IMG/VR virus record: IMGVR_UViG_3300044568_000638
Location: 1-62,808 of that record
Reading direction: 5' to 3' (one strand)
Origin: a virus
Length of the DNA: 62,808 nucleotides
Both the position numbers and the translations under genes were made by a program. The notes below the pieces were generated by a model that worked only from the letters and a program-made list of their open reading frames with translations, did not search any database and was not told the DNA's origin. This document shows positions 33,766 to 42,292 of this stretch, piece after piece; position 1 is the stretch's first letter; every line of letters begins with the position of its first letter.

Positions 33766-34440
33766 TTATTGATTGGAGATTGCATTTGCCTTTGCTTTGC
33801 TTGCGCCGTGTGGCAGAAAGCCAATGATCACGGAGCGATTGACCCTTGAACAGAGTTGGCAATTAGCACAGGTGATGTCCTCCCTTTGCTGGGCTGGGCA
33901 CACAACCCCCTTTCTTCCCGCTGGGGTATAAAACGTATTTGCTGTGCCATGTGGCACAATGGAAACGACAGGCCCGATATTTAAATCGGAAAGCTTATCG
34001 GCATGGGCTAGGCTATTCCCGCTTAGATTAATGGTGAAACCTCCCTTGTTTGCATCTCGCACAGCTTCGCGATTGTTTTCATTTTCCTCACACGGCTTAT
34101 GCGTATAAGTAAAACCACGCCTTCCCTTGTTCGCTTCCACAAGGGTTTTTAATGCGCTTGCGTCAATATGGTCACCTAGTCCCGCTAAGTCGCCCGCTTG
34201 GTTATGTCGCCAGACTTGGCCGCGAGGAAAGCCTTTGATCTGTTTTGCCAAGATTTGGAGCGTATCACCTCGGAGTTTTGCCGTGACTTTCTTCCAATGC
34301 ATTGCAAGTGGGCCGCCCTTAGCATAGCATCCCCCCGCCTTTAATGGGCAAGCATCTGGACACGTTTCCTGTGATGATGTCGTTACAGGTATGGGGCCTG
34401 TTTTTACGTTGCCCGATATTTTCGATAAGTGGATGTTCAT
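33766..34440 (-). CDS. Cysteine-rich conserved phage protein
   Basis: 224 residues from ATG 34440; a longer frame would overlap the upstream gene. Two cysteine groups, 'CPDACPLKAGGCYA' and 'CPAQQREDITCANCQLCS', suggest zinc or iron-sulfur binding. 'LSKISGNVKTGPIPVTTSS' and 'GQVWRHNQAGDLAG' are shared with phage proteins of unknown function (DUF7227-like). It shares the CPxxCxxxxGGCYA look with mycobacteriophage gp88-like proteins, but the link is weak. Confidence 0.6.
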   Translation of the reverse strand: MNIHLSKISGNVKTGPIPVTTSSQETCPDACPLKAGGCYAKGGPLAMHWKKVTAKLRGDTLQILAKQIKGFPRGQVWRHNQAGDLAGLGDHIDASALKTLVEANKGRRGFTYTHKPCEENENNREAVRDANKGGFTINLSGNSLAHADKLSDLNIGPVVSIVPHGTANTFYTPAGRKGVVCPAQQREDITCANCQLCSRVNRSVIIGFLPHGASKAKANAISNQ

Positions 34441-34450
34441 TTTTTGAATT

Positions 34451-34762
34451 CTATTGATTGACAGATGGGCATGATTGCGAAGATGGGAAGGATTGGAGTT
34501 GTCTGCCGATTGTTTTTGCGTTGCTGTTTGCATCGGAAAGGGTCATTTTCTCCTTAAAATAAAAACCTTTGCAAAATGCCGTTATTGCCAAGTCTAATTC
34601 TCTCGCTGTCACGTGGCAATGTGTCATGACGTGAGACCCATCGAGCATGACAGAATAGCCACGACCATTGCCATGACATTGGCTGGAAAGCTGAAAGCGA
34701 ACGCCTGTCACGTTGTAAATGTATTCCATGCGTCCGATGAGTTCGTTTTTTGTGATTTTCAT
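34451..34762 (-). CDS. Hypothetical protein
   Basis: 103 residues. The N-terminal 75 look like a compact alpha/beta domain ('MEYIYNVTGVRFQLSSQCHGNGRGYSVML'); the tail is Ser/Gln-rich. No family recognised. Confidence 0.5.
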   Translation of the reverse strand: MKITKNELIGRMEYIYNVTGVRFQLSSQCHGNGRGYSVMLDGSHVMTHCHVTARELDLAITAFCKGFYFKEKMTLSDANSNAKTIGRQLQSFPSSQSCPSVNQ

Positions 34763-34786
34763 AATGTATTTATTTTTTTGTTTTTA

Positions 34787-35005
34787 TTAATAGTTTGAGA
34801 TTAATTGCATGAATCGCTCGCGTGTTTTCGCTGGTGTACCCTGTGGATGCGCTACCCACAAAGACCGCCCTGTGGATTTCACAAAGCGGGAGGGTTTACC
34901 TCCCCCACATTTTACCCATTGCCCACATTGCAGTTTGATTTGACCCGATAGGATTGCGGACTGGATTGAATGATTCCACAGATCGAGAGTAGGAAGGTAT
35001 TTCAT
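34787..35005 (-). CDS. Small conserved phage protein
   Basis: 72 residues, basic. 'IQSAILSGQIKLQCGQWVKCGGGKPSRFVKS.GRSLWVAHPQG...RERFMQLI' resembles a small protein found in other phage early regions. Function unknown. Confidence 0.55.
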   Translation of the reverse strand: MKYLPTLDLWNHSIQSAILSGQIKLQCGQWVKCGGGKPSRFVKSTGRSLWVAHPQGTPAKTRERFMQLISNY

Positions 35006-35029
35006 AAGATGTATTTTTTTGATTTGGTT

Positions 35030-35245
35030 TTATTCTTCAATGGATGATTCAACGCATTCGTCACAATAGCCGCCCTCATTCAAGACGCGAACAGGATATT
35101 TAGTGCGGCATTCTGTGCATTTGATTTCAAAGCCACTAATGCGCTCGTCTGCACACATTGAAGCAATACCGATAGGAAGCAAACCGCCATCCACAGACAG
35201 AAAACGTTCGCCAGTTGTTTTATTTATGAGTGATTTGATTTTCAT
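35030..35245 (-). CDS. Small zinc-ribbon protein, first gene of the leftward operon
   Basis: 71 residues. 'IKCTECRTKYPVRVLNEGGYCDECV' is a CxxC...CxxC zinc ribbon. It is the first gene to be transcribed leftward from the divergent control region at 35246-35741, where early regulators often sit. Function unknown. Confidence 0.6.
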   Translation of the reverse strand: MKIKSLINKTTGERFLSVDGGLLPIGIASMCADERISGFEIKCTECRTKYPVRVLNEGGYCDECVESSIEE

Positions 35246-35352
35246 TGATGATTTGTTTTGACGAGAGAGTGATTTCGCTCATCTGGTAAAACAATACCAC
35301 GCCAACGCTCATCACCAAGATATTTTTTCAATTATTTTTACGCTCGCACAAG

Positions 35353-35413
35353 CGCATAAACACAAGCGCAAACGATACAGGCGACAGCAGAGCCGCATAA
35401 ACACAAGCGCAAA
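35353..35413. repeat. 20-bp direct repeat pair
   Basis: The 20-base sequence CGCATAAACACAAGCGCAAA occurs exactly at 35353-35372 and 35394-35413, 41 bases apart (about four helical turns). It may be a regulator or early-promoter site. Confidence 0.75.
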
Positions 35414-35520
35414 TATTTTTCACGCATTAAAAAATAAAAAAGAAAAAGATTGACACCCGCAAACCCGCACCAATGCTCGATCTGCTGACTACAAGTGATT
35501 TCAATTTATTGAAAGAGCGC

Positions 35521-35536
35521 ATCAATATTGATCAAT
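35521..35536. promoter_or_regulatory. Overlapping palindromes, candidate operator
   Basis: ATCAATATTGAT (35521-35532) and ATTGATCAAT (35527-35536) are two perfect palindromes that overlap. They lie between the two divergent gene sets and look like a regulator site. Confidence 0.4.
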
Positions 35537-35741
35537 TTACACCATCGAATGAAAAAACGTTTTGACGCAAGATGAAATCCAATGACGATTGGATGAAATC
35601 GGAATTAATACATATGAGAGAGAAAAGCGACGAACAAGCGAGAAGGACGAGAGAGAATCCAGCGAAGAGAGACGCAACACACGTTCATTGCGTAGCTAAT
35701 TTTAACCACCCGTTTTTTTTAGTGTCAAGATGTTTCGCACC

Positions 35742-36272
35742 ATGAGTGATGAGATAACAAAGAACAAGGGAGGAAGACCCTCGACATACAGCCACGAACT
35801 GGTCACAGATTTCTGCAAATTACTTGCAATAGGCAACACGTTACGCTCGTTATGCGCCACGGATAGATTCCCGACAGCCACGACCATTTACGATTGGCTG
35901 GAGAAATTCCCAGAGTTTGCTGAACAATACGCTCGCGCACGGAGCCAACAAGCCGACCATTACGCCGAGATGATAATAGATGAGGCATTCGGAGCGAGTG
36001 ACGCAAGTATCGGCAGATTGCGAATGGATGCGCTGAAGTGGGCCGCAAGCAAGATTGCTCCGAAGAAATACGGCGACAAGATCGAGGTTGAATCGAACCA
36101 ATCGAACAACATCAAGCTTTCGTTCACGATCCCACACAGAGACGCACCGATTGACATTTTAGAGCTGGAATCCCCCGATAGTGTGGCAATACAGGACAGG
36201 GCAGGGTTACAGGCAAATAATGCCGATGCAGATATTGCCGATATTCAAGTAAACGACCAAGATAGATACTAG
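35742..36272 (+). CDS. terS: Terminase small subunit (Sf6-type)
   Basis: 176 residues from ATG 35742 (MSDEITKNKGGRPSTYS). 'ITKNKGGRPSTYSHELVTDFCKLLAIGNTLRSLCATDRFPTATTIYDWLEKFPEFAEQYARAR' is the helix-turn-helix of Sf6-type small terminases, followed by 'RLRMDALKWAASKIAPKKYGDKIEVE'. This subunit recognises the pac site, often inside its own gene, and starts headful packaging, which agrees with a circularly permuted genome. It is the first late gene after the control region. Confidence 0.75.
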   Translation: MSDEITKNKGGRPSTYSHELVTDFCKLLAIGNTLRSLCATDRFPTATTIYDWLEKFPEFAEQYARARSQQADHYAEMIIDEAFGASDASIGRLRMDALKWAASKIAPKKYGDKIEVESNQSNNIKLSFTIPHRDAPIDILELESPDSVAIQDRAGLQANNADADIADIQVNDQDRY

Positions 36273-36325
36273 GCATATAATGCCGCCCGCAGTTAAACCG
36301 CAGAAAATACGCATATAAATAAACT

Positions 36326-37441
36326 ATGAGATTCCACATTCTAGGATTACCGCACACTGTAACAAGTAAAGATTTTAACGCCTGTGCCTACACTGCAAAG
36401 GTTTTAAAATTCGGAAAGATGATGACAAGCCGAGGACACGAAGTCATCCACTATGGGCATGAAGATTCCGACCTCCAATGCACAGAGCACGTTAGCGTTT
36501 TAACAAACGATGACTTCTCTAAAAGCTACGGCTCGCACGATTGGCGCAAGACATTCTTTAAATTTGATATCGGCGATCACGCATATCAGACGTTTTACGC
36601 AAACGCCATTCGTGAAGTAGGAAGACGCAAACAGAAAAACGATTTCATCCTGCCATTTTGGGGAAGCGGAGTACGCCCGATCTGTGATGCTCATCAAGAT
36701 TTGATTTGCGTGGAACCCGGGATTGGATACGCAGGAGGACACTGGGCGCGATGGAAGGTGTGGGAAAGCTACGCCATTTATCACGCATATTGCGGGATGC
36801 AAGCTGTCGGAAATTGCCAGCAGGATAACTATAGCGTGGTGATCCCAAACTATTTCGATCCCGCTGATTTCACCTTCCAATCCGAAAAGGAAAACTATTT
36901 CCTCTATCTGGGCAGGGTTTACAGCGGGAAAGGCGTTGACATTGCAATCCAAGCCACGGAACGAGCGGGAGTGAAGCTAGTGATTGCAGGACAGAAGGAA
37001 GAAGGCTACAAGCTACCGCCCCACGTTGAATATGTAGGATACGCCGACACGGAAACCCGCAGAAAGCTAATGGCAAACGCCAAAGCATCTTTCCTGCCCT
37101 CGCAATATGTGGAGCCGTTCGGTGGTGTGCAGATTGAAAATTTGCTTTCAGGAACTCCGACAATCACGACAGACTGGGGGAGCTTCGCAGAAAACAACCT
37201 CCACGGCATTACAGGCTACCGATGCCGAACGATGGGAGACTTCGTTGATGCAATCCACGCTGTCGACCGCATACGCCCCGAGAATTGCCAAGCTTTCGGA
37301 TTGAATTTTACGCTCGAACGTGTCGCGCCGATGTACGAGAAATATTTCTCCGATGTTCTGGACGTTTACAACGGGGCAGGATGGTATGCAGACGGAAATG
37401 GCATTGACGCAATGACACGTTACTTCCCAGCGATTGACTAG
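36326..37441 (+). CDS. GT4-family glycosyltransferase
   Basis: 371 residues. The C-terminal Rossmann half has 'YFLYLGRVYSGKGVDIAIQATERAGVKLVIAG' and the acceptor/donor block 'VEPFGGVQIENLLSGTPTITTDWG', the E-x7-E type motif of GT4 enzymes that use nucleotide sugars. Together with two glycosyltransferases near the scaffold, it suggests sugar transfer to a virion protein, DNA or the host surface. The substrate is unknown. Most of the N-terminal half is acceptor-binding and not recognised. Confidence 0.85.
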   Translation: MRFHILGLPHTVTSKDFNACAYTAKVLKFGKMMTSRGHEVIHYGHEDSDLQCTEHVSVLTNDDFSKSYGSHDWRKTFFKFDIGDHAYQTFYANAIREVGRRKQKNDFILPFWGSGVRPICDAHQDLICVEPGIGYAGGHWARWKVWESYAIYHAYCGMQAVGNCQQDNYSVVIPNYFDPADFTFQSEKENYFLYLGRVYSGKGVDIAIQATERAGVKLVIAGQKEEGYKLPPHVEYVGYADTETRRKLMANAKASFLPSQYVEPFGGVQIENLLSGTPTITTDWGSFAENNLHGITGYRCRTMGDFVDAIHAVDRIRPENCQAFGLNFTLERVAPMYEKYFSDVLDVYNGAGWYADGNGIDAMTRYFPAID

Positions 37442-37464
37442 CCTGCACGACATAAACCCTCACA

Positions 37465-37899
37465 ATGAGCCACCAAGACGACACAAGCCGAGACGAATCA
37501 CAAGACAGCTTCTCAAATATCACCGACCTAGAAGAATCGGCATTCTATGAAAGCGGATTGACGGCACATGGATGCATGGACAAGTTGGACGCATACGCCA
37601 TGGAAAGCATCAAACGCTATGGCCGCATTTTATTCAAGGCCGCATACCATGATGCAACCGCATTCAAAGCATACAAAGATTATACTGGATTGATGCTGGA
37701 ATCAGAGAGGCTAAAAAAGGAACTGGCAGAGATAAAGGAACGATGCGAAAAGCTAGAGAAGGCTATGAAATACTCCCCAGCTGGTGAATCTTTGTTGTCT
37801 AAGTTTATTCAAGCCACGCAAGACATCCACGAAGCGAGAGAAGAAATCAGACTACTAAAAGCAATCATGGACATGATGAAAGATAATGCTAATGAGTGA
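37465..37899 (+). CDS. Coiled-coil hypothetical protein
   Basis: 144 residues. Residues 70-140 form a strong coiled coil (ESERLKKELAEIKERCEKLEKAM, QDIHEAREEIRLLKAIMDMM). The N-terminus is acidic. It overlaps the methyltransferase-like gene by 8 bases. No family recognised. Confidence 0.55.
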   Translation: MSHQDDTSRDESQDSFSNITDLEESAFYESGLTAHGCMDKLDAYAMESIKRYGRILFKAAYHDATAFKAYKDYTGLMLESERLKKELAEIKERCEKLEKAMKYSPAGESLLSKFIQATQDIHEAREEIRLLKAIMDMMKDNANE

Positions 37900-38446
37900 T
37901 TACACATTTGAAAGTAAATATTGGGGTGATTGCTGTAACACGTTCGATGAAGATCAGAAGCATTACATTTATGCGCGATTCATGGGATTGGACAGGGTAG
38001 GCTATTCATTTGACGTTCATGGACGATCCATTGTGGACATAGGAGGAGGCCCAACGTCCATGCTATTAAAGACAAAAAACCTAGGGAAGGCACTTGTAGT
38101 TGACCCATTGTTTTACCCAGCGTGGACGTATGCAAGGTATGATGCAAAGGGAATCAACTATTCGGTGATAAGGGGTGAAGATTTGACCCGTGATGGATTT
38201 GATGAATGCTGGATTTATAATTGCTTACAGCATACGGATGACCCTGCAAAGATTATTGCCAATGGATTGAGAGCCGCAAGGACGTTGAGAATCTTTGAAT
38301 GGGTAGACATTCCAGCACATGAAGGACACCCCCAAGAGATCACCAAAAAACTTCTTGACGATGCAATAGGGAATGAAGGAAAGTTAATTCACCTATCCGA
38401 GGCAGGATGTTTTGGGTTGGCATATTTCAATACATACACACAATGA
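37892..38446 (+). CDS. SAM-dependent methyltransferase-like protein
   Basis: 184 residues from ATG 37892. 'RSIVDIGGGPTSMLLKTKNLGKALVVDPL' is a class I methyltransferase motif I with a following acidic residue; 'YNCLQHTDDPAKIIANGLRAARTLRIFEWVD' fits motif IV and beyond. The target is unknown; it may work with the glycosyltransferases on glycans or act on a small molecule. The stop overlaps the MazG start (ATGA). Confidence 0.6.
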   Translation: MSDYTFESKYWGDCCNTFDEDQKHYIYARFMGLDRVGYSFDVHGRSIVDIGGGPTSMLLKTKNLGKALVVDPLFYPAWTYARYDAKGINYSVIRGEDLTRDGFDECWIYNCLQHTDDPAKIIANGLRAARTLRIFEWVDIPAHEGHPQEITKKLLDDAIGNEGKLIHLSEAGCFGLAYFNTYTQ

Positions 38447-38904
38447 GCAATACACCATATGAACAATTTGTTCAATCCATCGTTAAATCGGGACATGATA
38501 TCCTAGTTCAATTAACACCATTACAAGCCTCCATGATGCACATGGCAGTTGGCATTAGTGGAGAAGCTGGGGAGTTACTGGATGCGATTAAAAAGCATTC
38601 AATCTATCAGAAGCCGTTGGATTTCGATAACGTGAAAGAGGAAGCGGGAGATATTTTGTTTTATTTGACTGGGTTGTTGAATGACGTAGGAATTACGTTA
38701 AACGAGTGCATCGAGGCTAATCGGGAGAAGTTAAGTAAACGCTATCCAAACAAGTGCTATAGTAATGCGGCGGCGATTGCACGGGCTGATAAGCTGGATG
38801 TGATTGAGGAGCCAGTTTTTTTGAAAGATGATGATGATTTGGAAAATGTGAAAATTGAGAGGGTTTGTGGGATTGACGAGCCAGAGTGTGAGTCATGCCA
38901 ATAG
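38443..38904 (+). CDS. mazG-like: MazG-like nucleotide pyrophosphohydrolase
   Basis: 153 residues from ATG 38443. 'MMHMAVGISGEAGELLDAIKKHSIYQKPLDFDNVKEEAGDILFYLTGLLNDVGITLNECIEANREKLSKRYP' is the all-alpha NTP pyrophosphohydrolase pattern (E..GEL, EE.GDilfyl, N..Kl..RyP). It may clear unusual dNTPs or ppGpp-like alarmones. The C-terminal 45 residues are acidic with three Cys. Confidence 0.8.
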   Translation: MSNTPYEQFVQSIVKSGHDILVQLTPLQASMMHMAVGISGEAGELLDAIKKHSIYQKPLDFDNVKEEAGDILFYLTGLLNDVGITLNECIEANREKLSKRYPNKCYSNAAAIARADKLDVIEEPVFLKDDDDLENVKIERVCGIDEPECESCQ

Positions 38905-38911
38905 ATTAAAT

Positions 38912-38989
38912 ATGGGATATAATATCGCATATATCGTATTAATCGCTCTTATACTATATATTGTATATGATTTGTGGATGTGGGATTGA
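38912..38989 (+). CDS. 25-residue membrane peptide
   Basis: The peptide is almost all one hydrophobic helix ending YDLWMWD, starting 7 bases after the MazG stop and ending 3 bases before the next ATG. Its leader is TTAAAT. Function unknown. Confidence 0.4.
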   Translation: MGYNIAYIVLIALILYIVYDLWMWD

Positions 38990-38992
38990 GGT

Positions 38993-39244
38993 ATGAAAAA
39001 GGAAGACTTGTGGAATCAATATGCGAAAAAGAATCCTAGCTTTAATGGCAATGGAAATGTTACGTTGTCAGCTAGAGGATTGAGGAAGATGTTTGACCAG
39101 ACGTGGAAGATTGCATTTGAGTCTGGATTCAACCAAGAGTTTGAAGATGACGAAGAGGATCACGATTACCCACAAGAGATAAAAGGGAACCCATGCGCGG
39201 AGAACATTTTCAAAACAATTTTCGGAGGCTTCGGAGGCCGATGA
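38993..39244 (+). CDS. Small acidic hypothetical protein
   Basis: 83 residues; acidic middle (EFEDDEEDHDYP) and a C-terminus 'NIFKTIFGGFGGR' close to a short pattern ('FKxIFGG') in other phages. No family recognised. The stop overlaps the next ATG. Confidence 0.5.
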   Translation: MKKEDLWNQYAKKNPSFNGNGNVTLSARGLRKMFDQTWKIAFESGFNQEFEDDEEDHDYPQEIKGNPCAENIFKTIFGGFGGR

Positions 39245-39408
39245 ATACACTGGAACATTACATAGAGTATAAGCGACTTAACCCAGTTAAGGTGATGAAC
39301 GCTTTGCAGAACAACGGGATTATTTCGGACGAGTGTATCTTTCCTGATGATGTGAGAGATTCGGGGCAAGCTGTTTACTGGTTGGAGGATCATTTATTCG
39401 ACATATGA
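39241..39408 (+). CDS. Small hypothetical protein
   Basis: 55 residues from ATG 39241, which overlaps the previous stop (ATGA). It ends 'GQAVYWLEDHLFDI' and overlaps the deaminase gene start by 4 bases. No family recognised. Confidence 0.5.
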   Translation: MNTLEHYIEYKRLNPVKVMNALQNNGIISDECIFPDDVRDSGQAVYWLEDHLFDI

Positions 39409-39794
39409 ACTGGGATGAATATGCAATGAGCATTGCGGAGGTTAGCGCGAAAAAAAGCAAAGACCCGTGGAGGCAAGTTGGTGCGGCCTTGTTAAGGCAT
39501 GACAATAGTATTGCTGCGTGTGGGTTTAATGGATTCCCTGCTCATATGGAGGAAAAATGGGAAAATCGCGCCACGAGACGGAAATATGTTGTCCATGCGG
39601 AGCAAAACGCGCTTCGGTATGTAAAACCTCTAGAATGCCGTTTAATCGCAACTACAACGCTTCCCTGCAACGATTGTTTGAAAGTGATTTCGAGTTATGG
39701 GATCGGGAGAGTATTGTATAACGATACTTATCCGACAGATGAATCTACATTGGAATTGGCGGAGGAATTTGGAATTGAATTAGTAAAGCTATGA
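39405..39794 (+). CDS. Deoxycytidylate deaminase (dCMP/CMP deaminase family)
   Basis: 129 residues. The zinc site is complete: 'HAEQNAL' (64-70, HAE) and 'PCNDCLK' (87-93, PCxxC). The N-terminus 'NWDEYAMSIAEVSAKKSKDPWRQVGAALL' is typical of phage dCMP deaminases, which make dUMP for dTTP supply. No thymidylate synthase was seen, so host enzymes would complete the path. It lies in a nucleotide module with MazG. Confidence 0.9.
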   Translation: MNWDEYAMSIAEVSAKKSKDPWRQVGAALLRHDNSIAACGFNGFPAHMEEKWENRATRRKYVVHAEQNALRYVKPLECRLIATTTLPCNDCLKVISSYGIGRVLYNDTYPTDESTLELAEEFGIELVKL

Positions 39795-40078
39795 GTCCTA
39801 CTGAAGTTTATGATTTGCGGAATACTATTGTGGGTTGGGAGAACAAATGGAGGTGCGCGATTGAAATGGCAGCGAGAGCAGAGCTAGAACGTGATGATGC
39901 ACTAGAGGATGCAAAAAAGTATCACATTAAAATGGTAGAATTAATAAATGAACGTAATGATGCACAGGAAGACGCAAAGCTGCTAGCTGAACGACTTACA
40001 GCATTGGAACTGCAATCAACAGCAGAATTAGCTAGGTTAGAAAAAGAATTGGCAAATATGACGGAACTAATTAGATAA
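39791..40078 (+). CDS. Coiled-coil hypothetical protein
   Basis: 95 residues, 4-base overlap with the deaminase. Almost all helix with heptads (AELERDDALEDAKKYHIKMVELINERND...). Similar small coiled-coil proteins occur upstream of terminases. Function unknown. Confidence 0.55.
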   Translation: MSPTEVYDLRNTIVGWENKWRCAIEMAARAELERDDALEDAKKYHIKMVELINERNDAQEDAKLLAERLTALELQSTAELARLEKELANMTELIR

Positions 40079-40091
40079 AATCAAAAATTAC

Positions 40092-40349
40092 ATGAAAGCA
40101 ACAATTGAATATCAACTACCCGAAGAAGAACACGACATGAAATATGCGTTGGCAGGGGTTGACGCATTGCTAGTGTTGGATGACATTAGCAACGAGATAA
40201 GGAGTTATTTAAAGTATGGAACTGGCGAATTACGACAGTTTGTAACAGAAGAAGGGAAGGAATGCCCTGCTTGTAGTGAGACTCTTGAAATGGTTACGGT
40301 TTGGATTTGGGAGAGACGCAGAGAAAGGAATCTTCCTGACTTAATTTGA
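40092..40349 (+). CDS. Small conserved hypothetical protein
   Basis: 85 residues. It contains 'EHDMKYALAGVDALLVLDDISNEIRSYLKYG', a pattern seen in other phages just upstream of the terminase, and a CxxC (CPACSE). The stop overlaps the TTG start of the large terminase. Function unknown. Confidence 0.6.
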   Translation: MKATIEYQLPEEEHDMKYALAGVDALLVLDDISNEIRSYLKYGTGELRQFVTEEGKECPACSETLEMVTVWIWERRRERNLPDLI

Positions 40350-42226
40350 AAGAAGATAACGTCCAAGTTTTACGCGCATTAAAACGTGCGGAGCATATTC
40401 GTTCTATTGTCGATAGTAATGCCGATGAGAATATGGGCATTACGCTTGCGGCGAAGTATATCTTAGAGACAATGAGTCATGCGACTGGCAAGAAGTTTAT
40501 GATTGACTTGCCATTTGCAAAAAGGGTTGTGTTAGAGTTTGTTCAGCACTTGTTGGATCACAACCACTTTGAGGCAGCGGCAACTATCTTGTGGGGTCAG
40601 AATGTTTATGATTGGAAGCCTCAATCGAGTAAAGACACATGGAGGTGCTTGTTCGATTATGATAAGGTATTGATTCAAGGTGCTGGCGCGATGGGAAAGA
40701 CGTTTGGGGCTGCTGCGTGGTTTCTGTTGGATTGGATGCGAGATCCGCACTATACTTGCATTAAGGTAGTGTCATTGACTGCGGAACACGCTCAACGCAA
40801 CGTGTTTGCAGCTATTAAGAAGTTCTATACAACTGCATTGGTCAAGCCAGAATTTGAAGGCGCAGAGACTTTAGTGAAGTCAATTCAAGCCAATAACGAC
40901 AGTAAGAATGGCATTCATCTGGTTGCTGTACCTAAAGGTGATAGTGGAACTGGAACGCTCCGGGGGTTTCACCCAAGTCCACGATCCGGCAAACCTCACC
41001 CAATCTGGGGTAAGATGTCGAGGACTCATGTTGTGCTGGACGAAGCTGAAGAAGTTCCTGCTGGAGTTTGGGAAGGTTTGCAGAATATTTTGTCTGCTGC
41101 CGATACGGAGGGCGCAAAAGGACGCATTAAAATTTTTGGCGCGAGTAACCCGAAAGATAGAACAAGCGAGTTTGGCAAGAGATGCGAACCAGACCGTGGG
41201 TGGGGAAGTGTTGATTGCGAAGATGACTTTGAATGGGAAAGTAGAGATGGATGGCACGTTTTGAGGTTAGATGCTGCACGATGCGAGAACGTCATTGAAA
41301 GAAAAATTGTATTCGCTGGGTTACAAACAAACGAAGGTTATACAGCATACGAGGCAAAGGGACGCACTGCGGAATATTTTACAATGGCTAGAGGTTGGTT
41401 CCCACAGGAAGGTATTTCTATGGCAATCATTACCCCTAGCATGGTAGATAACGCAATGGGTAACGTGCGGTTTATTGGGCCTGTAGTGCCGTTAGCAGCT
41501 TTCGATTTGGCGTTGGAGGGCAACGATCAAGTTGTCTGTTCTTTTGGAAGATTTGGGCTTTCTGATGGATGGACACCGATGAGCGGACAATTTATTGAGT
41601 TCAAGACTGCTAGAACAGTATTGCAAATGGATTCTCAGATTACGTTTCCGAAAGCGGCCACGTTAGAACAGACGTATAACATAATTAAGTTTTGCAAGAA
41701 CATGAAGATTGCACCGAATTGGTTGTGCGTTGATCGAACTGGTAATGGCGCAGGAATCCATGATTCGTTGAAGACTTTGTTTGGAAGTGAAGTTATGGGA
41801 GTGAATTACTCATGGGCTGCAACGGAGACACACATTCTTGGTGACGACTCGCAGAAAGCCAGTGAGCTTTACAATGGGGTTGTCACCGAGCTTCTTTTTG
41901 GAGTGGCAAAGTATTTGGAGTTTGAGTATCTAAAAATATCACCGGGATTCCGAAACGATGCCTTGGTTCGTCAAGCTACTGGAAGACGCTATATGCAAAA
42001 GGGTAAAGGCATGGTTCGTGTGGAAAGTAAAAAAGATTATGTTAAGCGCACTAGGCAAAATTCTCCAGATGCCTTGGATTCGTTGTCATTGCTAGTATTT
42101 TTGATGCGGCAGCGTGGTGGAGCTATCGCAACTATGATTGATGATAAGAAAAAATTGCCAATGTTAATGGATCGCGGAATGAAAAGTATTGTCGATAATA
42201 TTGAATATATTGACTTTTCTGAGTGA
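40346..42226 (+). CDS. terL: Terminase large subunit
   Basis: 626 residues with a TTG start at 40346 that overlaps the previous stop (TTGA); no better ATG lies nearby and the next Met is residue 30. The ATPase has Walker A 'GAGAMGKT' (112-119) and Walker B 'HVVLDEAEE' (228-236). The RNase H-like nuclease has 'FDLALEGND' and 'WLCVDRTGNGAGIHDSL' and ends with 'RTRQNSPDALDSLSLLVF'. It pumps DNA into the head and cuts it. Length is ordinary. TerS is far upstream (35742), with nucleotide and glycosylation genes in between. Confidence 0.92.
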   Translation: MKEDNVQVLRALKRAEHIRSIVDSNADENMGITLAAKYILETMSHATGKKFMIDLPFAKRVVLEFVQHLLDHNHFEAAATILWGQNVYDWKPQSSKDTWRCLFDYDKVLIQGAGAMGKTFGAAAWFLLDWMRDPHYTCIKVVSLTAEHAQRNVFAAIKKFYTTALVKPEFEGAETLVKSIQANNDSKNGIHLVAVPKGDSGTGTLRGFHPSPRSGKPHPIWGKMSRTHVVLDEAEEVPAGVWEGLQNILSAADTEGAKGRIKIFGASNPKDRTSEFGKRCEPDRGWGSVDCEDDFEWESRDGWHVLRLDAARCENVIERKIVFAGLQTNEGYTAYEAKGRTAEYFTMARGWFPQEGISMAIITPSMVDNAMGNVRFIGPVVPLAAFDLALEGNDQVVCSFGRFGLSDGWTPMSGQFIEFKTARTVLQMDSQITFPKAATLEQTYNIIKFCKNMKIAPNWLCVDRTGNGAGIHDSLKTLFGSEVMGVNYSWAATETHILGDDSQKASELYNGVVTELLFGVAKYLEFEYLKISPGFRNDALVRQATGRRYMQKGKGMVRVESKKDYVKRTRQNSPDALDSLSLLVFLMRQRGGAIATMIDDKKKLPMLMDRGMKSIVDNIEYIDFSE

Positions 42227-42253
42227 TTTTTGCATAAAAATTGCAAAAAACGC

Positions 42254-42282
42254 TTGCAAACCTTAACATTTTAACATATTAG
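42254..42282 (+). promoter_or_regulatory. Candidate sigma70 promoter before the portal module
   Basis: TTGCAA and TATTAG are separated by exactly 17 bases and lie in the 66-base gap before the gene at 42293. The hexamers are near consensus but untested. Confidence 0.4.
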
Positions 42283-42292
42283 AATCGAACTC

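Larger units (their letters stand above)
35246..35741. promoter_or_regulatory. Divergent control region without clear genes
   Basis: 496 bases separate the leftward early operon from the rightward late genes. The region holds two 20-bp direct repeats, a palindrome cluster, CGCTCATC twice (35277, 35308) and an A-rich stretch (35430-35450). A TTGACA at 35450 has no convincing -10 at the normal distance. An ORF of 43 codons (ATG 35613) ending by overlap at the terS start is charged and low-complexity, and I do not count it as a gene. Promoters for both directions are expected here. Confidence 0.55.

Noticed and set aside
35613-35744. 43-codon ORF overlapping the terS start
   Set aside because: Arg/Glu-rich low complexity, no leader and no family; may be chance in an A/G-rich stretch.
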